The notes: generated by a model not told the origin, from the letters alone. 40,604 nucleotides of DNA from Candidatus Enterococcus testudinis (GCF_002140915.1 NZ_NGKU01000001.1:560967-601570), one strand, 5' to 3'; shown: positions 1 to 9,585, counted from the stretch's first letter. A program made the numbers and translations.

Positions 1-82
1 CGGTTTATATATCTAGTGAATTAAATATTTTTAATTAAATAGAGATGTAAAATGCTTTTTATAAAAAAGGGGGATTTGAAGC

Positions 83-1891
83 ATGAAAAAACTAATAGCT
101 TGCATGTCATTTTTATTCGTTATTTTATTAAGTGCTTGTGGAGAAAGTGAAGAGGCTGCCGAAGTTTTAGAGACAGGGAAATTAGTCATTAATGGAGACT
201 ATGTTGTGCCGCCAACAGCCCACGGAAATCCGTATATAGGTGGATATATAGGTGGGGGTGCTGAACCATATCTACAAGAGCCATTATTTTCTTTCACACC
301 TGTTGGAACGGATGGTGAAAATTTTAAACCACGCTTAGCCGATAACTATCAAATAGATGGTAATCGAATCACTGTTCAATTAAAAAAAGGTCTCAAATGG
401 AATGACGGCACTGAGTTAACCGTAGACGATGTCTTAACTAGCTATCAAATGTGGATTGGGAAAAAGCAATTATGGGAATTCTTAGAAGACATTGAACCAA
501 TTTCAGATGATACATTAATCTTTCACTTTAAAAATGAAAGTGAATTAATGATGAACTTATTGGTAGATGTCAAAATTTCAGCAAAAACAGATGCCTATGG
601 TGCTTTTGCTGAACGATATCAAGAGGTTGCGGATAATGAGCGAGAGTGGCATGACGAAACCAATACATTTTGGTATTCCGAAGCGGGCAATGAAAAATTG
701 CAAAAAATCAACGAAGAATTAGAGGAACACATGCCTGAAATTACTGATATGGTTGGTTCTGGAGCATTTGCTATCAGTAATTTATCCACCAGTGAAGCAG
801 TACTTACACGAAATGATCATTTTTATACTGATACAGGAATTGATGAATTGACGATTATTCGTGCAGTCACCCCAGAAGTTGCTGCTAATAGCATGATTGA
901 TGGTACTTTAGATATGCATAGTGGTGGAATGACAGAAGATTTAATTAAACAAGTTGAAACCAAGTTGCCTTTCTTCCAAGAGTTTTATTTGCCGGAGTAT
1001 TCTCAAATGTCTGTGGTATTTAATATCACGCAGAAGTTTGCTGAAGAAAGAGCTTTTAGAGAAGCGATTGCTTATTTAGTAAATCCAGATGAAATTTTAC
1101 CATTGGCAGAAGTAGGAAGTATGGAGAGTGAGAACAGCAGCTCAGGATTGCCAGTATCATTACAGAAAGTTTTTGGTCTGGAAGACTGGGCGGTACAAAC
1201 GCTAGATGCTAGGACATACAATGTGGATAAAGCAGAAGAAGTGTTATTAGCTGCTGACTGGAAAAAAGAAAATGGGTCATGGATAGATGCACAAGGCAAT
1301 AAAGTGGCTTTCGATTTTTCTTGCAATAATGGATGGGGCTCAGCTTTGCTACCAGGTGAAGCAATAGTCAATGAACTCAATAATTTTGGTTTTGACGTTA
1401 CATTTTTACCAATGGAAGGCGCTTCTTATGATGCATATCTTAGAAATGGGGAACATACGGTAGCGATTGAATTCGCACCGCCGTCTAATATGCTGTATGC
1501 AAATCCATATGGAACCTATGAGCAATTATATAAAGGTCGAAGCTGGTTGTTTGGTTTAACAACAGAAGAAACAGGTCAACTTTTCTTAGAAGATCATGCT
1601 GGTGGACAGATTGACGTGATTGGTTTGACGAACAAACTCTTTGATAGTAAAGAGGAAACATTTATTGAGGTAACGAAAGAGTTGATGACTGTCACTGATC
1701 ACAATATTCTCTTTATACCATATTTAGAAAAAGGATTTCCTGTCCGTGTTTTAAATGAAGCCATCAATTTTGATATAGAGCCTCATGCATTGATTCAAGA
1801 TCCTAGGTTTATAGGTGTGGGTGAGACAATGTTTTCTTCTTTGATTTCTGAAGAAACGATGAAAGAAAGTATGACAACAACTGTTGAATAG
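83..1891 (+). CDS. ABC transporter substrate-binding lipoprotein, family 5 (Dpp/Opp type)
   Basis: Extracellular solute-binding lipoprotein of 602 residues, a usual length for family 5 proteins that feed dipeptide/oligopeptide-type ABC importers. The N-terminus has a Lys-rich start, a hydrophobic core and a lipobox LSAC with Cys19, so the mature protein should be anchored to the outer membrane face. The start follows an AAGGGGGA ribosome-binding site at 68-75. The two permeases and two ATPases lie directly downstream. Family 5 proteins bind peptides, nickel, or oligosaccharides such as cellobiose and mannobiose in Thermotoga. Because the same cluster ends in a GH130 phosphorylase and a phosphohexomutase, I infer a manno-oligosaccharide ligand, but the sequence alone does not prove it. 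The 82 bases before the gene hold no other gene and the true operon start may lie outside the window. Confidence 0.88.
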   Translation: MKKLIACMSFLFVILLSACGESEEAAEVLETGKLVINGDYVVPPTAHGNPYIGGYIGGGAEPYLQEPLFSFTPVGTDGENFKPRLADNYQIDGNRITVQLKKGLKWNDGTELTVDDVLTSYQMWIGKKQLWEFLEDIEPISDDTLIFHFKNESELMMNLLVDVKISAKTDAYGAFAERYQEVADNEREWHDETNTFWYSEAGNEKLQKINEELEEHMPEITDMVGSGAFAISNLSTSEAVLTRNDHFYTDTGIDELTIIRAVTPEVAANSMIDGTLDMHSGGMTEDLIKQVETKLPFFQEFYLPEYSQMSVVFNITQKFAEERAFREAIAYLVNPDEILPLAEVGSMESENSSSGLPVSLQKVFGLEDWAVQTLDARTYNVDKAEEVLLAADWKKENGSWIDAQGNKVAFDFSCNNGWGSALLPGEAIVNELNNFGFDVTFLPMEGASYDAYLRNGEHTVAIEFAPPSNMLYANPYGTYEQLYKGRSWLFGLTTEETGQLFLEDHAGGQIDVIGLTNKLFDSKEETFIEVTKELMTVTDHNILFIPYLEKGFPVRVLNEAINFDIEPHALIQDPRFIGVGETMFSSLISEETMKESMTTTVE

Positions 1892-1899
1892 CCACTAAC

Positions 1900-1942
1900 T
1901 AGTGAAACTAGGTGACGGAACAGTAGTTACCTAGTTTCATTA
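1900..1942 (+). other. Intercistronic stem-loop between binding-protein and permease genes
   Basis: Arms 1900-1913 and 1929-1942 (core GAAACTAGGT / ACCTAGTTTC) form about 14 pairs with one G-U and a 15-base loop. There is no T-run after it, so it is not a classic terminator. Such hairpins after a binding-protein gene commonly protect the upstream mRNA and raise binding-protein levels above permease levels; that role here is inferred. Confidence 0.65.
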
Positions 1943-1993
1943 ATATAGAACACGAGACATTCATTCCGCAATTTAAATTGAAAGGATGAAACC

Positions 1994-2974
1994 ATGAAAA
2001 AAAAGCTAGCAAATGTCTTTATTACGATTGCGGCAGGCGTCTTTATGACATTTTTAATCATTAAAATCATGCCAGGTGACCCTGTAATGATTTTGGCGAA
2101 TGAGCTTCGAAGTTCCCTAGGCATTTCCGAAGCTGATGCAATCAATCGTGCGGTTGCTATGTTGAACTATGATCCATCACAACCGCTTGTCCAACAAATT
2201 GGGCATTTTATCGCACATCTGATTCGTGGAGATTTGGGCACGTCTATACGTTTTCGAACACCTGTATTGGATATTGTTTTAAGTGCATTACCGTGGACCC
2301 TCTTTTCAGCTGGAACTGCTACTGTTTTATCCTATCTTGCGGGTACTCAAATAGGGTTATTTGTTGCATGGTCGAAAAACAAAAAAATCAATGCGGTGAC
2401 GGAAATGCTGACTTCGATGATTGGCTCTTTTCCAGATTACGTTATCGGTTTTTTCCTAGTATCGATTTTCGCTGTTCAATTGACATGGTTACCTAGTCGG
2501 GGAGCTTATGCTTCACGCGTTGTGGTTGGTTTCAATGGACCATTTATCTGGAGTGTTGTTATTCATGGGATATTACCAATTGCTGCGATTTTCATTGTAT
2601 ATTTAGCAAACTGGATTTTAAATATGCGTGGAAGTGCAATGAACGTTATGCATCAAGAATATATTAAGTATGCAAGAGCTCGTGGTTTAAGCGATAAAGT
2701 TATTCGCGGAAAATATGTAGGTAAAAACGCCAGATTGCCGATGATTACGACACTAGGAACAACATTTGGCATGCTTCTTGGCGGAGCACCATTGATTGAA
2801 AATATTTTTTCTTATCCTGGTCTTGGCTATTACCTTAATACAGCCATAGCAGTGAGAGATATCCCGCTGATGCAAGGTATGTTCTTTATGATTATTGTAA
2901 CTGTTGTGGGTGCGAATTTTATTGTGGATAGTCTGTATGGGATTTTGGATCCTAGATTAAGAAGGGGGAAATAA
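1994..2974 (+). CDS. ABC transporter permease, DppB-like
   Basis: Integral membrane permease of 326 residues, the usual size for the DppB/OppB branch. It opens with a membrane segment (FITIAAGVFMTFLIIKIMPG) ending in the typical PGDP turn, and carries several further hydrophobic segments. The cytoplasmic EAA-like loop (EYIKYARARGLS, about residues 218-229) that contacts the ATPase subunits is clear. An AAAGGATG ribosome-binding region precedes the ATG. It overlaps the next permease by one base (TAATG), which implies translational coupling. It should form the heterodimeric channel with the 2974-3837 product; substrate as for the binding protein. Confidence 0.9.
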   Translation: MKKKLANVFITIAAGVFMTFLIIKIMPGDPVMILANELRSSLGISEADAINRAVAMLNYDPSQPLVQQIGHFIAHLIRGDLGTSIRFRTPVLDIVLSALPWTLFSAGTATVLSYLAGTQIGLFVAWSKNKKINAVTEMLTSMIGSFPDYVIGFFLVSIFAVQLTWLPSRGAYASRVVVGFNGPFIWSVVIHGILPIAAIFIVYLANWILNMRGSAMNVMHQEYIKYARARGLSDKVIRGKYVGKNARLPMITTLGTTFGMLLGGAPLIENIFSYPGLGYYLNTAIAVRDIPLMQGMFFMIIVTVVGANFIVDSLYGILDPRLRRGK

Positions 2975-3837
2975 TGTTGGATGAGCTGAAGCGTTTTATT
3001 AGAGTTATTTTAGCCAATAGACAAGCGGCCTTCGGTTTTTATGTCCTCCTAGTATTGATCGGATTTGCTGTGTTCGGAGAATGGTTGATCGGAGATCTCC
3101 CAGCAGATTATGCCAATCGCTTGCAAGGTCCTTCATGGAATCATTGGTTAGGGACAGATTTCACTGGAAGGGATACTCTTTATCAATTCATTTTAGGAAC
3201 CAAAGATGTCATTATGATTGCTGCCTGTGCTGGATTCTTCTCTATTTTGATTGGCGTACTTGTAGGTATTTTCTCAGGCTATATTGGCGGTATTGTCGAC
3301 AAAATTTTAATGTTAATCACAAATGTAGTGTTAACGATTCCTTCTTTCCCAGTATTGATGGCATTGTCATTAGTTATTAGTGCTGGAAATGTTTTGGCCT
3401 TCGGGTTTTTACTGGCTATTTGGAATTGGGCTGGATTGGCAAGAAGTATTCGAAGTCAAGTCATGACATTGAGAAACAGTGATTATATATTAGCTAGTCA
3501 AATGTTGGGGATGAGTAATAAATATATTGTTTTTCAAGATATTTTCCCGAGTATTGTTCCTTTCATTGTCATCAATTTTGTGTTGATCATGCGTGCATCT
3601 GTACTTGCTTCAGTTGGTCTGATGCTGCTTGGTTTAGCACCATTTAAAGGTGAGCACTGGGGAATCATGTTGAATCTAGCGATGACAAAGACAGGCGCGA
3701 TGTTTGGTTCCTCTGCATGGATCTATTTGCTGACGCCTATTGTCGGAATAGTTATCTTTCAATCGTCATGCTTCATGTTTGCCAAAGGTTTGGAAGATGC
3801 ATTCAACCCTAGGATCAGGAGTGAAATGAATGGATAA
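2974..3837 (+). CDS. ABC transporter permease, DppC-like
   Basis: Second membrane permease, 287 residues, of the DppC/OppC branch. The N-terminal part has one membrane segment followed by an extracellular part with the family-typical LGTDFTGRDTLYQ motif (about 59-71), then a membrane core with the EAA-like loop DYILASQMLGMS (about 169-180). The ATG overlaps the stop of the DppB-like gene and its own end overlaps the ATPase gene by 8 bases, so the transporter genes are translated as a block. Partner of the 1994-2974 product. Confidence 0.9.
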   Translation: MLDELKRFIRVILANRQAAFGFYVLLVLIGFAVFGEWLIGDLPADYANRLQGPSWNHWLGTDFTGRDTLYQFILGTKDVIMIAACAGFFSILIGVLVGIFSGYIGGIVDKILMLITNVVLTIPSFPVLMALSLVISAGNVLAFGFLLAIWNWAGLARSIRSQVMTLRNSDYILASQMLGMSNKYIVFQDIFPSIVPFIVINFVLIMRASVLASVGLMLLGLAPFKGEHWGIMLNLAMTKTGAMFGSSAWIYLLTPIVGIVIFQSSCFMFAKGLEDAFNPRIRSEMNG

Positions 3838-4855
3838 AATTATCGAAGCCAATCATATGACCGTATGCTTTAATTTGAAAAAAGGAAAAGAATTACGACC
3901 ATTAAAAGCAATAGAAGATGTTTCTATAGCCATTGAACGTGGCGAGATTTTAGGTATTATCGGGGAAAGTGGTAGTGGGAAATCAACGTTGGCTTTCGCA
4001 ATATTAAACTTGATTGATACACCAGGAGAAATTATTGATGGCGAAGTTTGTTATATTGATGGTGAAAAAAAGCAAGTGGATTTACTAACATTAAGTCTAA
4101 AAGACGAAATGGCCTATCGTTGGCAAGAAGTGGCTACAGTTTTTCAGGCAGCACAAAGTGCATTAAATCCGATTATCACAGTCGAAGAACATTTTATTGA
4201 AACCTATGCAGCCCATGTTAAGGAATGGCAAAAAGATCAACTGCTGGCTCATATTACGGAATTGATTGAATATGTAAGGTTGGACAAAAGTGTTTTGAAA
4301 ATGTATCCATTTGAGTTAAGCGGGGGAATGAAGCAACGTGTTTTGATTGCACTAAGCTTATTACTAGATCCAAAGGTCATCATTCTTGATGAACCGACGA
4401 CAGCACTAGATGTAATTACACAATGGTACATCTTAGAAATATTAAGAAAAATCAATCGCGAAAAAGGAATTACCATTATTTTCCTCACACACGATATCTC
4501 CATCGTTAGTTCTATGGTGGATCGAATCGCAGTCATGTATGCAGGACAAATTGTTGAAATCGGTCCAGTTGGTGAAGTTGCACAGTACCCAGGGCATCCC
4601 TATACGCAAGCTTTATTAGAGGCAATTCCCAACTTAGAAGACTCAATCGAAACTAGACAATCAATTAGAGGTGCTACTTTCAATATGTTAGAAGCTGATG
4701 GCACTTGCCGGTTTAAATCACGGTGTTCATTGGCCAGAAAAATCAATTGTGAAGGACTATCAAGTCAATGCAATCAATTATTCTCGGTATCAAATAATCA
4801 CTTTGCTCGATGTGCCCATGCAAATGAAATGCGAGGGGTGAGTCATGATGAATAA
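3830..4855 (+). CDS. ABC transporter ATP-binding protein, DppD-like
   Basis: ATPase subunit of 341 residues. Walker A GESGSGKST (45-53), signature LSGGMKQR (163-170) and Walker B VIILDEPT (183-190) are all intact. The C-terminus has the oligopeptide-transporter extension (GHPYTQALLEAIPN) followed by spaced cysteines (CRFKSRC, then further Cys residues ending in RCAH), the pattern seen in Dpp/Opp ATPases that can hold an Fe-S cluster. It overlaps the preceding permease by 8 bases and the following ATPase by 11 bases. It should pair with the 4845-5852 product at the cytoplasmic face to power uptake. Confidence 0.92.
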   Translation: MDKIIEANHMTVCFNLKKGKELRPLKAIEDVSIAIERGEILGIIGESGSGKSTLAFAILNLIDTPGEIIDGEVCYIDGEKKQVDLLTLSLKDEMAYRWQEVATVFQAAQSALNPIITVEEHFIETYAAHVKEWQKDQLLAHITELIEYVRLDKSVLKMYPFELSGGMKQRVLIALSLLLDPKVIILDEPTTALDVITQWYILEILRKINREKGITIIFLTHDISIVSSMVDRIAVMYAGQIVEIGPVGEVAQYPGHPYTQALLEAIPNLEDSIETRQSIRGATFNMLEADGTCRFKSRCSLARKINCEGLSSQCNQLFSVSNNHFARCAHANEMRGVSHDE

Positions 4856-5852
4856 TTTGCTCGAAATCAGCCAATTATATAAGTCCTTTTCAAATCATGG
4901 AGAAATGATTTTGAGGGGAATCAATTTGACGATTAAAGAAGGAGAAAGTGTGGCAGTCGTTGGGGAGAGCGGTTGCGGTAAAACGACCTTAGGAAAGGTA
5001 ATCGTTGATATCCATCAGCCTACTAGTGGGACCGTCAGCTATCGTGGCAAAAACATTCGTGAGATGAACAAAAAAGAATATCGTGAATATCGCTTGAAAG
5101 TTCAGATGGTACAACAAGACTCCTTTGCCGCACTCAATCCTTACAAGACAATTTATCAATCTTTAAAAGCGCCAATCGTCGCGCACAAAATCGTTAAAAG
5201 TGAACAAGAAGCACGCAAAACAGTTTCAGCATTACTTGAGGACGTCGGTTTAACGCCTACGTCACATTTTATAGACAAATATCCACATCAATTAAGTGGG
5301 GGACAAAGACAACGAATCTTGATTGCCCGAGCGATTTCGGTAAAACCGGAAATTATCGTCGCTGATGAGCCGGTTTCTATGGTAGATGTATCCTTAAGAA
5401 TTTCTTTGTTGAAACTTCTACGAAAAATGAATGAAAAATACGGTATTTCTTTTGTATATATTACTCATGACTTAGCTACAGCAAGGTATATTTCGGATGA
5501 TGGTAAGTTAATTGTTATGTACTTAGGTGAGATTGTTGAATTAGCAGATATAACCGAAGCAACAAGTAATCCATTGCATCCATACTTCAGAGCCTTGATA
5601 GCAGCAGTGCCAAAAGGAATCAACATTGGTCATCAGCAAATGCCAGCATTACCGCTGAAAGGGGTCGATATTCCCAATATCAAGCAACTGCCCAAAGGCT
5701 GTATTTTTCATCCTCGCTGTATTTATGCGAAAGAAACCTGTAGTCAAAATAAACCACTGTTAAGGAATTGTAATAACACGGAAGTTGCCTGTTTCTTTGC
5801 CGAGGAGATCGACAATCTTCAACAAGAAAATGAAATAGGCCATCCAGTATAA
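4845..5852 (+). CDS. ABC transporter ATP-binding protein, DppF-like
   Basis: Second ATPase subunit, 335 residues. Walker A GESGCGKTT (40-48), signature LSGGQRQR (150-157) and Walker B with ADEP (173-176) are intact; the D-loop region reads SMVDVS in place of the more common SALDVS. The C-terminal extension has PLHPYFRAL and Cys-containing segments (GCIFHPRC, then CSQNKP). Two adjacent ATG codons (4845, 4848) follow GAGGGG; either could be used. It completes a canonical five-gene importer and is followed after 24 bases by the sugar genes, apparently in the same transcript. Confidence 0.92.
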   Translation: MMNNLLEISQLYKSFSNHGEMILRGINLTIKEGESVAVVGESGCGKTTLGKVIVDIHQPTSGTVSYRGKNIREMNKKEYREYRLKVQMVQQDSFAALNPYKTIYQSLKAPIVAHKIVKSEQEARKTVSALLEDVGLTPTSHFIDKYPHQLSGGQRQRILIARAISVKPEIIVADEPVSMVDVSLRISLLKLLRKMNEKYGISFVYITHDLATARYISDDGKLIVMYLGEIVELADITEATSNPLHPYFRALIAAVPKGINIGHQQMPALPLKGVDIPNIKQLPKGCIFHPRCIYAKETCSQNKPLLRNCNNTEVACFFAEEIDNLQQENEIGHPV

Positions 5853-5876
5853 TCAAATTGAAAAAAGGAGCACAAA

Positions 5877-6773
5877 ATGATTCAAATAAACGAACTATTA
5901 GAAAAACATCGAATCCATTCTAATCGATTTACTCCAAAAAAACTTACCTTCATAGGTGTGGGAGACAAAGATGTCTACAATATAACCGCATCATTCACAT
6001 TCAATGATCACGAACTTCTTGCTGGTCGGATCGAATCTCGCCATGATGAACAGTCGGTGATTGGTTTTTTTGAAGAAGAGAAAGAAAATATTTGGGTGAT
6101 GGTGCCAGATGCAATTTGTTTACCATTACAAGATCCCTTTGTCACTTTCATAGATAATCAATTGATTATAGGTGGAGTCGAAGTCCATTTTGAAGAGAGC
6201 AAAGCCCACTGGCGGACAGTTTTTTATCGGTTAATCACAATTAGTGAAGTGGAAAAAGTATTCACTGGACCTTGGGGAATGAAAGATTTGCGTATAAAGC
6301 AATTAAATAATGGTCAAATTCTTGTTTTAACACGTCCACAAGGAGACAAGGGCGGTCGAGGTAAAATGGGTGCTTGCATAGTTGATCATTTAGGACAATT
6401 AACAATTAAAGCGATAGATCATGCACCGCTACTGGAAAATCAGTTTTCAGATGAAGAATGGGGTGGTGCAAATGAGATCCATTGCATAGATGATAAAGTG
6501 TTTGTTTTGGGTCATGCCGCAAAGTTTGATGATTTTGGTAACCGCCATTATTATGCGCTGACATTTGAACTAAAAGTGCCATCATTTGAAATTAGATCAC
6601 CAAAAATTATTGCCGAAAGAAAAGATTTTGCTGAAGGTCCCGCTAAAAGAGAAGATCTTTATGACGTTGTTTTTAGTGGAGGTATAGAGATCAAAGATGA
6701 TGAGGCAATGCTTTTTGCAGGTATCAGTGACGCTGGTGCACAAAAAATAAAAATAGAAAACCCGTTTAGATAG
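5877..6773 (+). CDS. DUF1861 family protein, probable beta-propeller glycoside-related
   Basis: A 298-residue cytoplasmic protein with no signal peptide, started by an AAAAAGGAG ribosome-binding site. I recognise it as DUF1861, a family that, like GH130, is expected to be a five-bladed beta-propeller. Repeated short strands and motifs such as GPWGMKDLR and EWGGANEIH (about 189-197) support this. It sits immediately before the GH130 gene and the phosphohexomutase. From memory, Listeria has the same three-gene order at lmo0863-lmo0865, so the grouping is likely functional. Its activity is unknown to me; an accessory or additional mannoside-processing enzyme is the best guess. Confidence 0.72.
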   Translation: MIQINELLEKHRIHSNRFTPKKLTFIGVGDKDVYNITASFTFNDHELLAGRIESRHDEQSVIGFFEEEKENIWVMVPDAICLPLQDPFVTFIDNQLIIGGVEVHFEESKAHWRTVFYRLITISEVEKVFTGPWGMKDLRIKQLNNGQILVLTRPQGDKGGRGKMGACIVDHLGQLTIKAIDHAPLLENQFSDEEWGGANEIHCIDDKVFVLGHAAKFDDFGNRHYYALTFELKVPSFEIRSPKIIAERKDFAEGPAKREDLYDVVFSGGIEIKDDEAMLFAGISDAGAQKIKIENPFR

Positions 6774-6784
6774 AGGATACCTAT

Positions 6785-7846
6785 ATGAAAATTGAACGTT
6801 TTGAAGAAAACCCATTAATTACACCAACGGATGTAATGCCGTTACATGAAGGGTATGAGGTCATTGGAGCATTTAATGGGGGTGTAGCTGAATACAATGA
6901 TGAGGTGATTTTGTTGTTACGCGTTGCAGAGCGACCTATTTCAGAAGATCCTTCTATCATTAAAGCGCCTGTATATAATACGTTGACAAAGACTATGGAT
7001 ATTATTTCATTTGATATAAATGATCATGCCTACGATTTTGAAGATCCTAGAATGATTCGTAAAAAAGACAAGCTCGATAGTTTTGTTTATCTAACCTCAT
7101 TATCTTATATCCGGATTGCACGAAGTAAAGATGGGCATCATTTTACAATTGACGATGAAGCTTTCCTTTATCCTTTTAATAACTATCAGACCTATGGTAT
7201 CGAGGATGCACGCTGTACAAAAATCGAAGACAATTATTATATCAATTTTAGTTCTGTATCTCCTGTAGGTGTCTGTGACTCATTGGTGATGACCAAAGAC
7301 TTTAAAACCTATGAAGACTTAGGGAATATCTTTGCACCTGAAAACAAAGATGTATTGATTTTCCCAGAAAAAATCAATGGAAATTATTATGCATTACACA
7401 GGCCATCATTGAAAAGTATTGGAAACTATGATATTTGGATTGCTTCTTCCCCAGATTTGCAAAGCTGGGGTAACCACCAGCACCTATTAGGTATTAGGGA
7501 ACAAAGTTGGGAAAACGGACGGATTGGAGGAGGTCTTGTACCAATTAAAACAGCACAAGGTTGGTTGGTTATTTATCATGGTGCGACTCCGGAACATCGC
7601 TACTGTATGGGGGCAGCTTTGTTAGACTTAGCTGATCCCACAATCGTTTTGAAGCGAAGTAAGAAACCAATTATGGAGCCAGATGCACTGTATGAAAAAA
7701 ATGGTTTTTTTGGTGATGTTGTGTTTGGTTGCGGCGGTATTGTTGAAGGGGATAAACTGACCATGTACTACGGGGTAGCTGACACGTCTATGGCAGGGTG
7801 CACCCTATCAATTAAAGAAATCCTACGCCAACTTGATGAGGAATAA
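6785..7846 (+). CDS. Glycoside hydrolase family 130 beta-mannoside phosphorylase
   Basis: A 353-residue protein with the GH130 hallmarks: N-terminal NPLITPTDV, then GAFNGGV (28-34), FEDPR (85-89) and GIEDAR (138-143), whose Asp (about 141) matches the family's proton-donor position. GH130 enzymes cleave beta-mannosides with phosphate and release mannose 1-phosphate. No signal peptide is present, so it acts on imported sugar. It lies 11 bases after the DUF1861 gene and 2 bases before the phosphohexomutase, which would use its product. Sequence resemblance to Listeria Lin0857-type 1,2-beta-oligomannan phosphorylases is my recollection; the exact linkage (beta-1,2 or beta-1,4) cannot be read here. 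Confidence 0.85.
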   Translation: MKIERFEENPLITPTDVMPLHEGYEVIGAFNGGVAEYNDEVILLLRVAERPISEDPSIIKAPVYNTLTKTMDIISFDINDHAYDFEDPRMIRKKDKLDSFVYLTSLSYIRIARSKDGHHFTIDDEAFLYPFNNYQTYGIEDARCTKIEDNYYINFSSVSPVGVCDSLVMTKDFKTYEDLGNIFAPENKDVLIFPEKINGNYYALHRPSLKSIGNYDIWIASSPDLQSWGNHQHLLGIREQSWENGRIGGGLVPIKTAQGWLVIYHGATPEHRYCMGAALLDLADPTIVLKRSKKPIMEPDALYEKNGFFGDVVFGCGGIVEGDKLTMYYGVADTSMAGCTLSIKEILRQLDEE

Positions 7847-7848
7847 TT

Positions 7849-9579
7849 ATGATGTGGAAAGATAAATTTGAAGAGTGGCAATTAAATCAAACATTGGCTG
7901 CTAGATACAAAGAACAGCTCGCATCCTTAGTGAATGATAAAGACAAAGAAGAGCATTTTGATGGATACTTGTCTTTTGGAACCGGTGGTATGCGAGGAGA
8001 GCTAGGTGTTGGCACCAATCGAATCAATGAGTATACGATCAAACGTGTTGCACTTGGACTAGCAAAATATGTTATTGAATCAAATGGAAAAGAGAAAGGT
8101 GTTGTTATATCTTACGATAATCGTCATTTTTCGAAAGAGTTTGCTGAGTGGACAGCATGTGTTTTGGCTAGTTATGATATCAAAGTTTTTTTGTCTGATC
8201 AATTGCGACCAACACCAGAATTGTCATTTATGGTGCGATTATTTCAGGCGTTTGCAGGGGTTATGATTACGGCAAGCCATAATCCCAAGGAATATAATGG
8301 ATTTAAAGTATACGGAGCAGATGGGGGACAAATCACGTTAGAAACGGCAGACAGACTAGCAGCTATTTTAGCAACCATGACCAATGAATTAGCTATCCAA
8401 ACCGACTCGCTGCCAAATTATCTATTGTCAAAACAAATTCAATATGTTGGGGAAGAAATGGATGAACAGTACCTAAGAAACATAACAGAAGTCATCCAAA
8501 ATAAACAACAAGTTAAACAATCTGGCGGGGGATTATCTATTGTGTATACGCCCTTGCATGGTGCTGGAAACCAATTGATGCAAAAAGCCCTTGAGCACGT
8601 AGGTTTTTCTCAGGTACATGTTGTTGCAGAACAGTCAGTACCTGATCCTAATTTCTCGACTGTTCTTTCACCAAATCCAGAAGATCCAAATGCTTTTGAA
8701 TTGGCAATAAAAGCTGCGAATAGTTATGAAGGGAAAATTATATTTGCGACGGATCCTGATGCAGATAGACTAGGTGCAGTGGTGATGAGAGAAGGAAAAC
8801 CTAATTTATTGAATGGTAACCAGATAGGTGTTTTATTGCTCGATTATCTCATTAAAGAAAAGCAACGTCAGGGACATTCACTGACTGACTATTTTATTGC
8901 TAAAACAATTGTTACTTCTGATTTAGGGGAGAAAATTGCGAATCAATATGGAATAGAAACCAGAAATACTCTGACAGGATTTAAATTTATTGGTGAACAA
9001 ATCCAACAATCCGAAGAGAAACAGGATAAAGAGTTCCTACTAGGATACGAAGAGAGCTATGGCTACTTGATTGCACCATTTGTGAGAGATAAAGATGCGA
9101 TTCAATCTGCCGTACTGCTTGCTGAAATTGCATTAGATTGCAAGTTGAATAATCAAGATTTAATTGATCGTTTGGATAGGATAGCGGAAGAATTTGGCTA
9201 TTATCAAGAATATTTAGAAACGGTTTCGTTTACCGGGAAAGATGGACTGAAGGCAATGAATCAACAACTTGAATTTTTTCGGACTCATCCTTTTGAAAAA
9301 TTAGGTTCATTTCAGTTATTATCGAAAGAAGACTATCTTGTTTCAGAAAGTTGTGATTCTTCAGGTTTGATCACACCACTGAGCTTACCGAAATCTAATG
9401 TTTTGAAATATCGATTTACTGATGGATCATGGATTTGTCTAAGGCCTTCAGGGACTGAACCCAAGTTTAAAATCTATTACTCTGTCAATGCGAAGACGGA
9501 AGAAGCATCTAGGAATAATTTATCACAATTGAAAGATGCTTTTAGTTATTTGATTGAGAAATCTGATAGTATATATTAA
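7849..9579 (+). CDS. Phosphoglucomutase/phosphomannomutase (alpha-D-phosphohexomutase)
   Basis: A 576-residue phosphohexomutase with the full set of family motifs: phosphoserine loop TASHNP (141-146, Ser143), metal-binding DPDADR (302-307), sugar-recognition GYEESYGY (about 400) and phosphate-binding RPSGTEPK (532-539). It interconverts hexose 1- and 6-phosphates. Placed last in the cluster, two bases after the GH130 gene, it most likely converts mannose 1-phosphate to mannose 6-phosphate for glycolysis; a general PgcA-like role is also possible. Two ATG codons (7849, 7852) follow GAGGAA. A strong terminator follows, so this is the operon end. Confidence 0.92.
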   Translation: MMWKDKFEEWQLNQTLAARYKEQLASLVNDKDKEEHFDGYLSFGTGGMRGELGVGTNRINEYTIKRVALGLAKYVIESNGKEKGVVISYDNRHFSKEFAEWTACVLASYDIKVFLSDQLRPTPELSFMVRLFQAFAGVMITASHNPKEYNGFKVYGADGGQITLETADRLAAILATMTNELAIQTDSLPNYLLSKQIQYVGEEMDEQYLRNITEVIQNKQQVKQSGGGLSIVYTPLHGAGNQLMQKALEHVGFSQVHVVAEQSVPDPNFSTVLSPNPEDPNAFELAIKAANSYEGKIIFATDPDADRLGAVVMREGKPNLLNGNQIGVLLLDYLIKEKQRQGHSLTDYFIAKTIVTSDLGEKIANQYGIETRNTLTGFKFIGEQIQQSEEKQDKEFLLGYEESYGYLIAPFVRDKDAIQSAVLLAEIALDCKLNNQDLIDRLDRIAEEFGYYQEYLETVSFTGKDGLKAMNQQLEFFRTHPFEKLGSFQLLSKEDYLVSESCDSSGLITPLSLPKSNVLKYRFTDGSWICLRPSGTEPKFKIYYSVNAKTEEASRNNLSQLKDAFSYLIEKSDSIY

Positions 9580-9585
9580 ATATCT

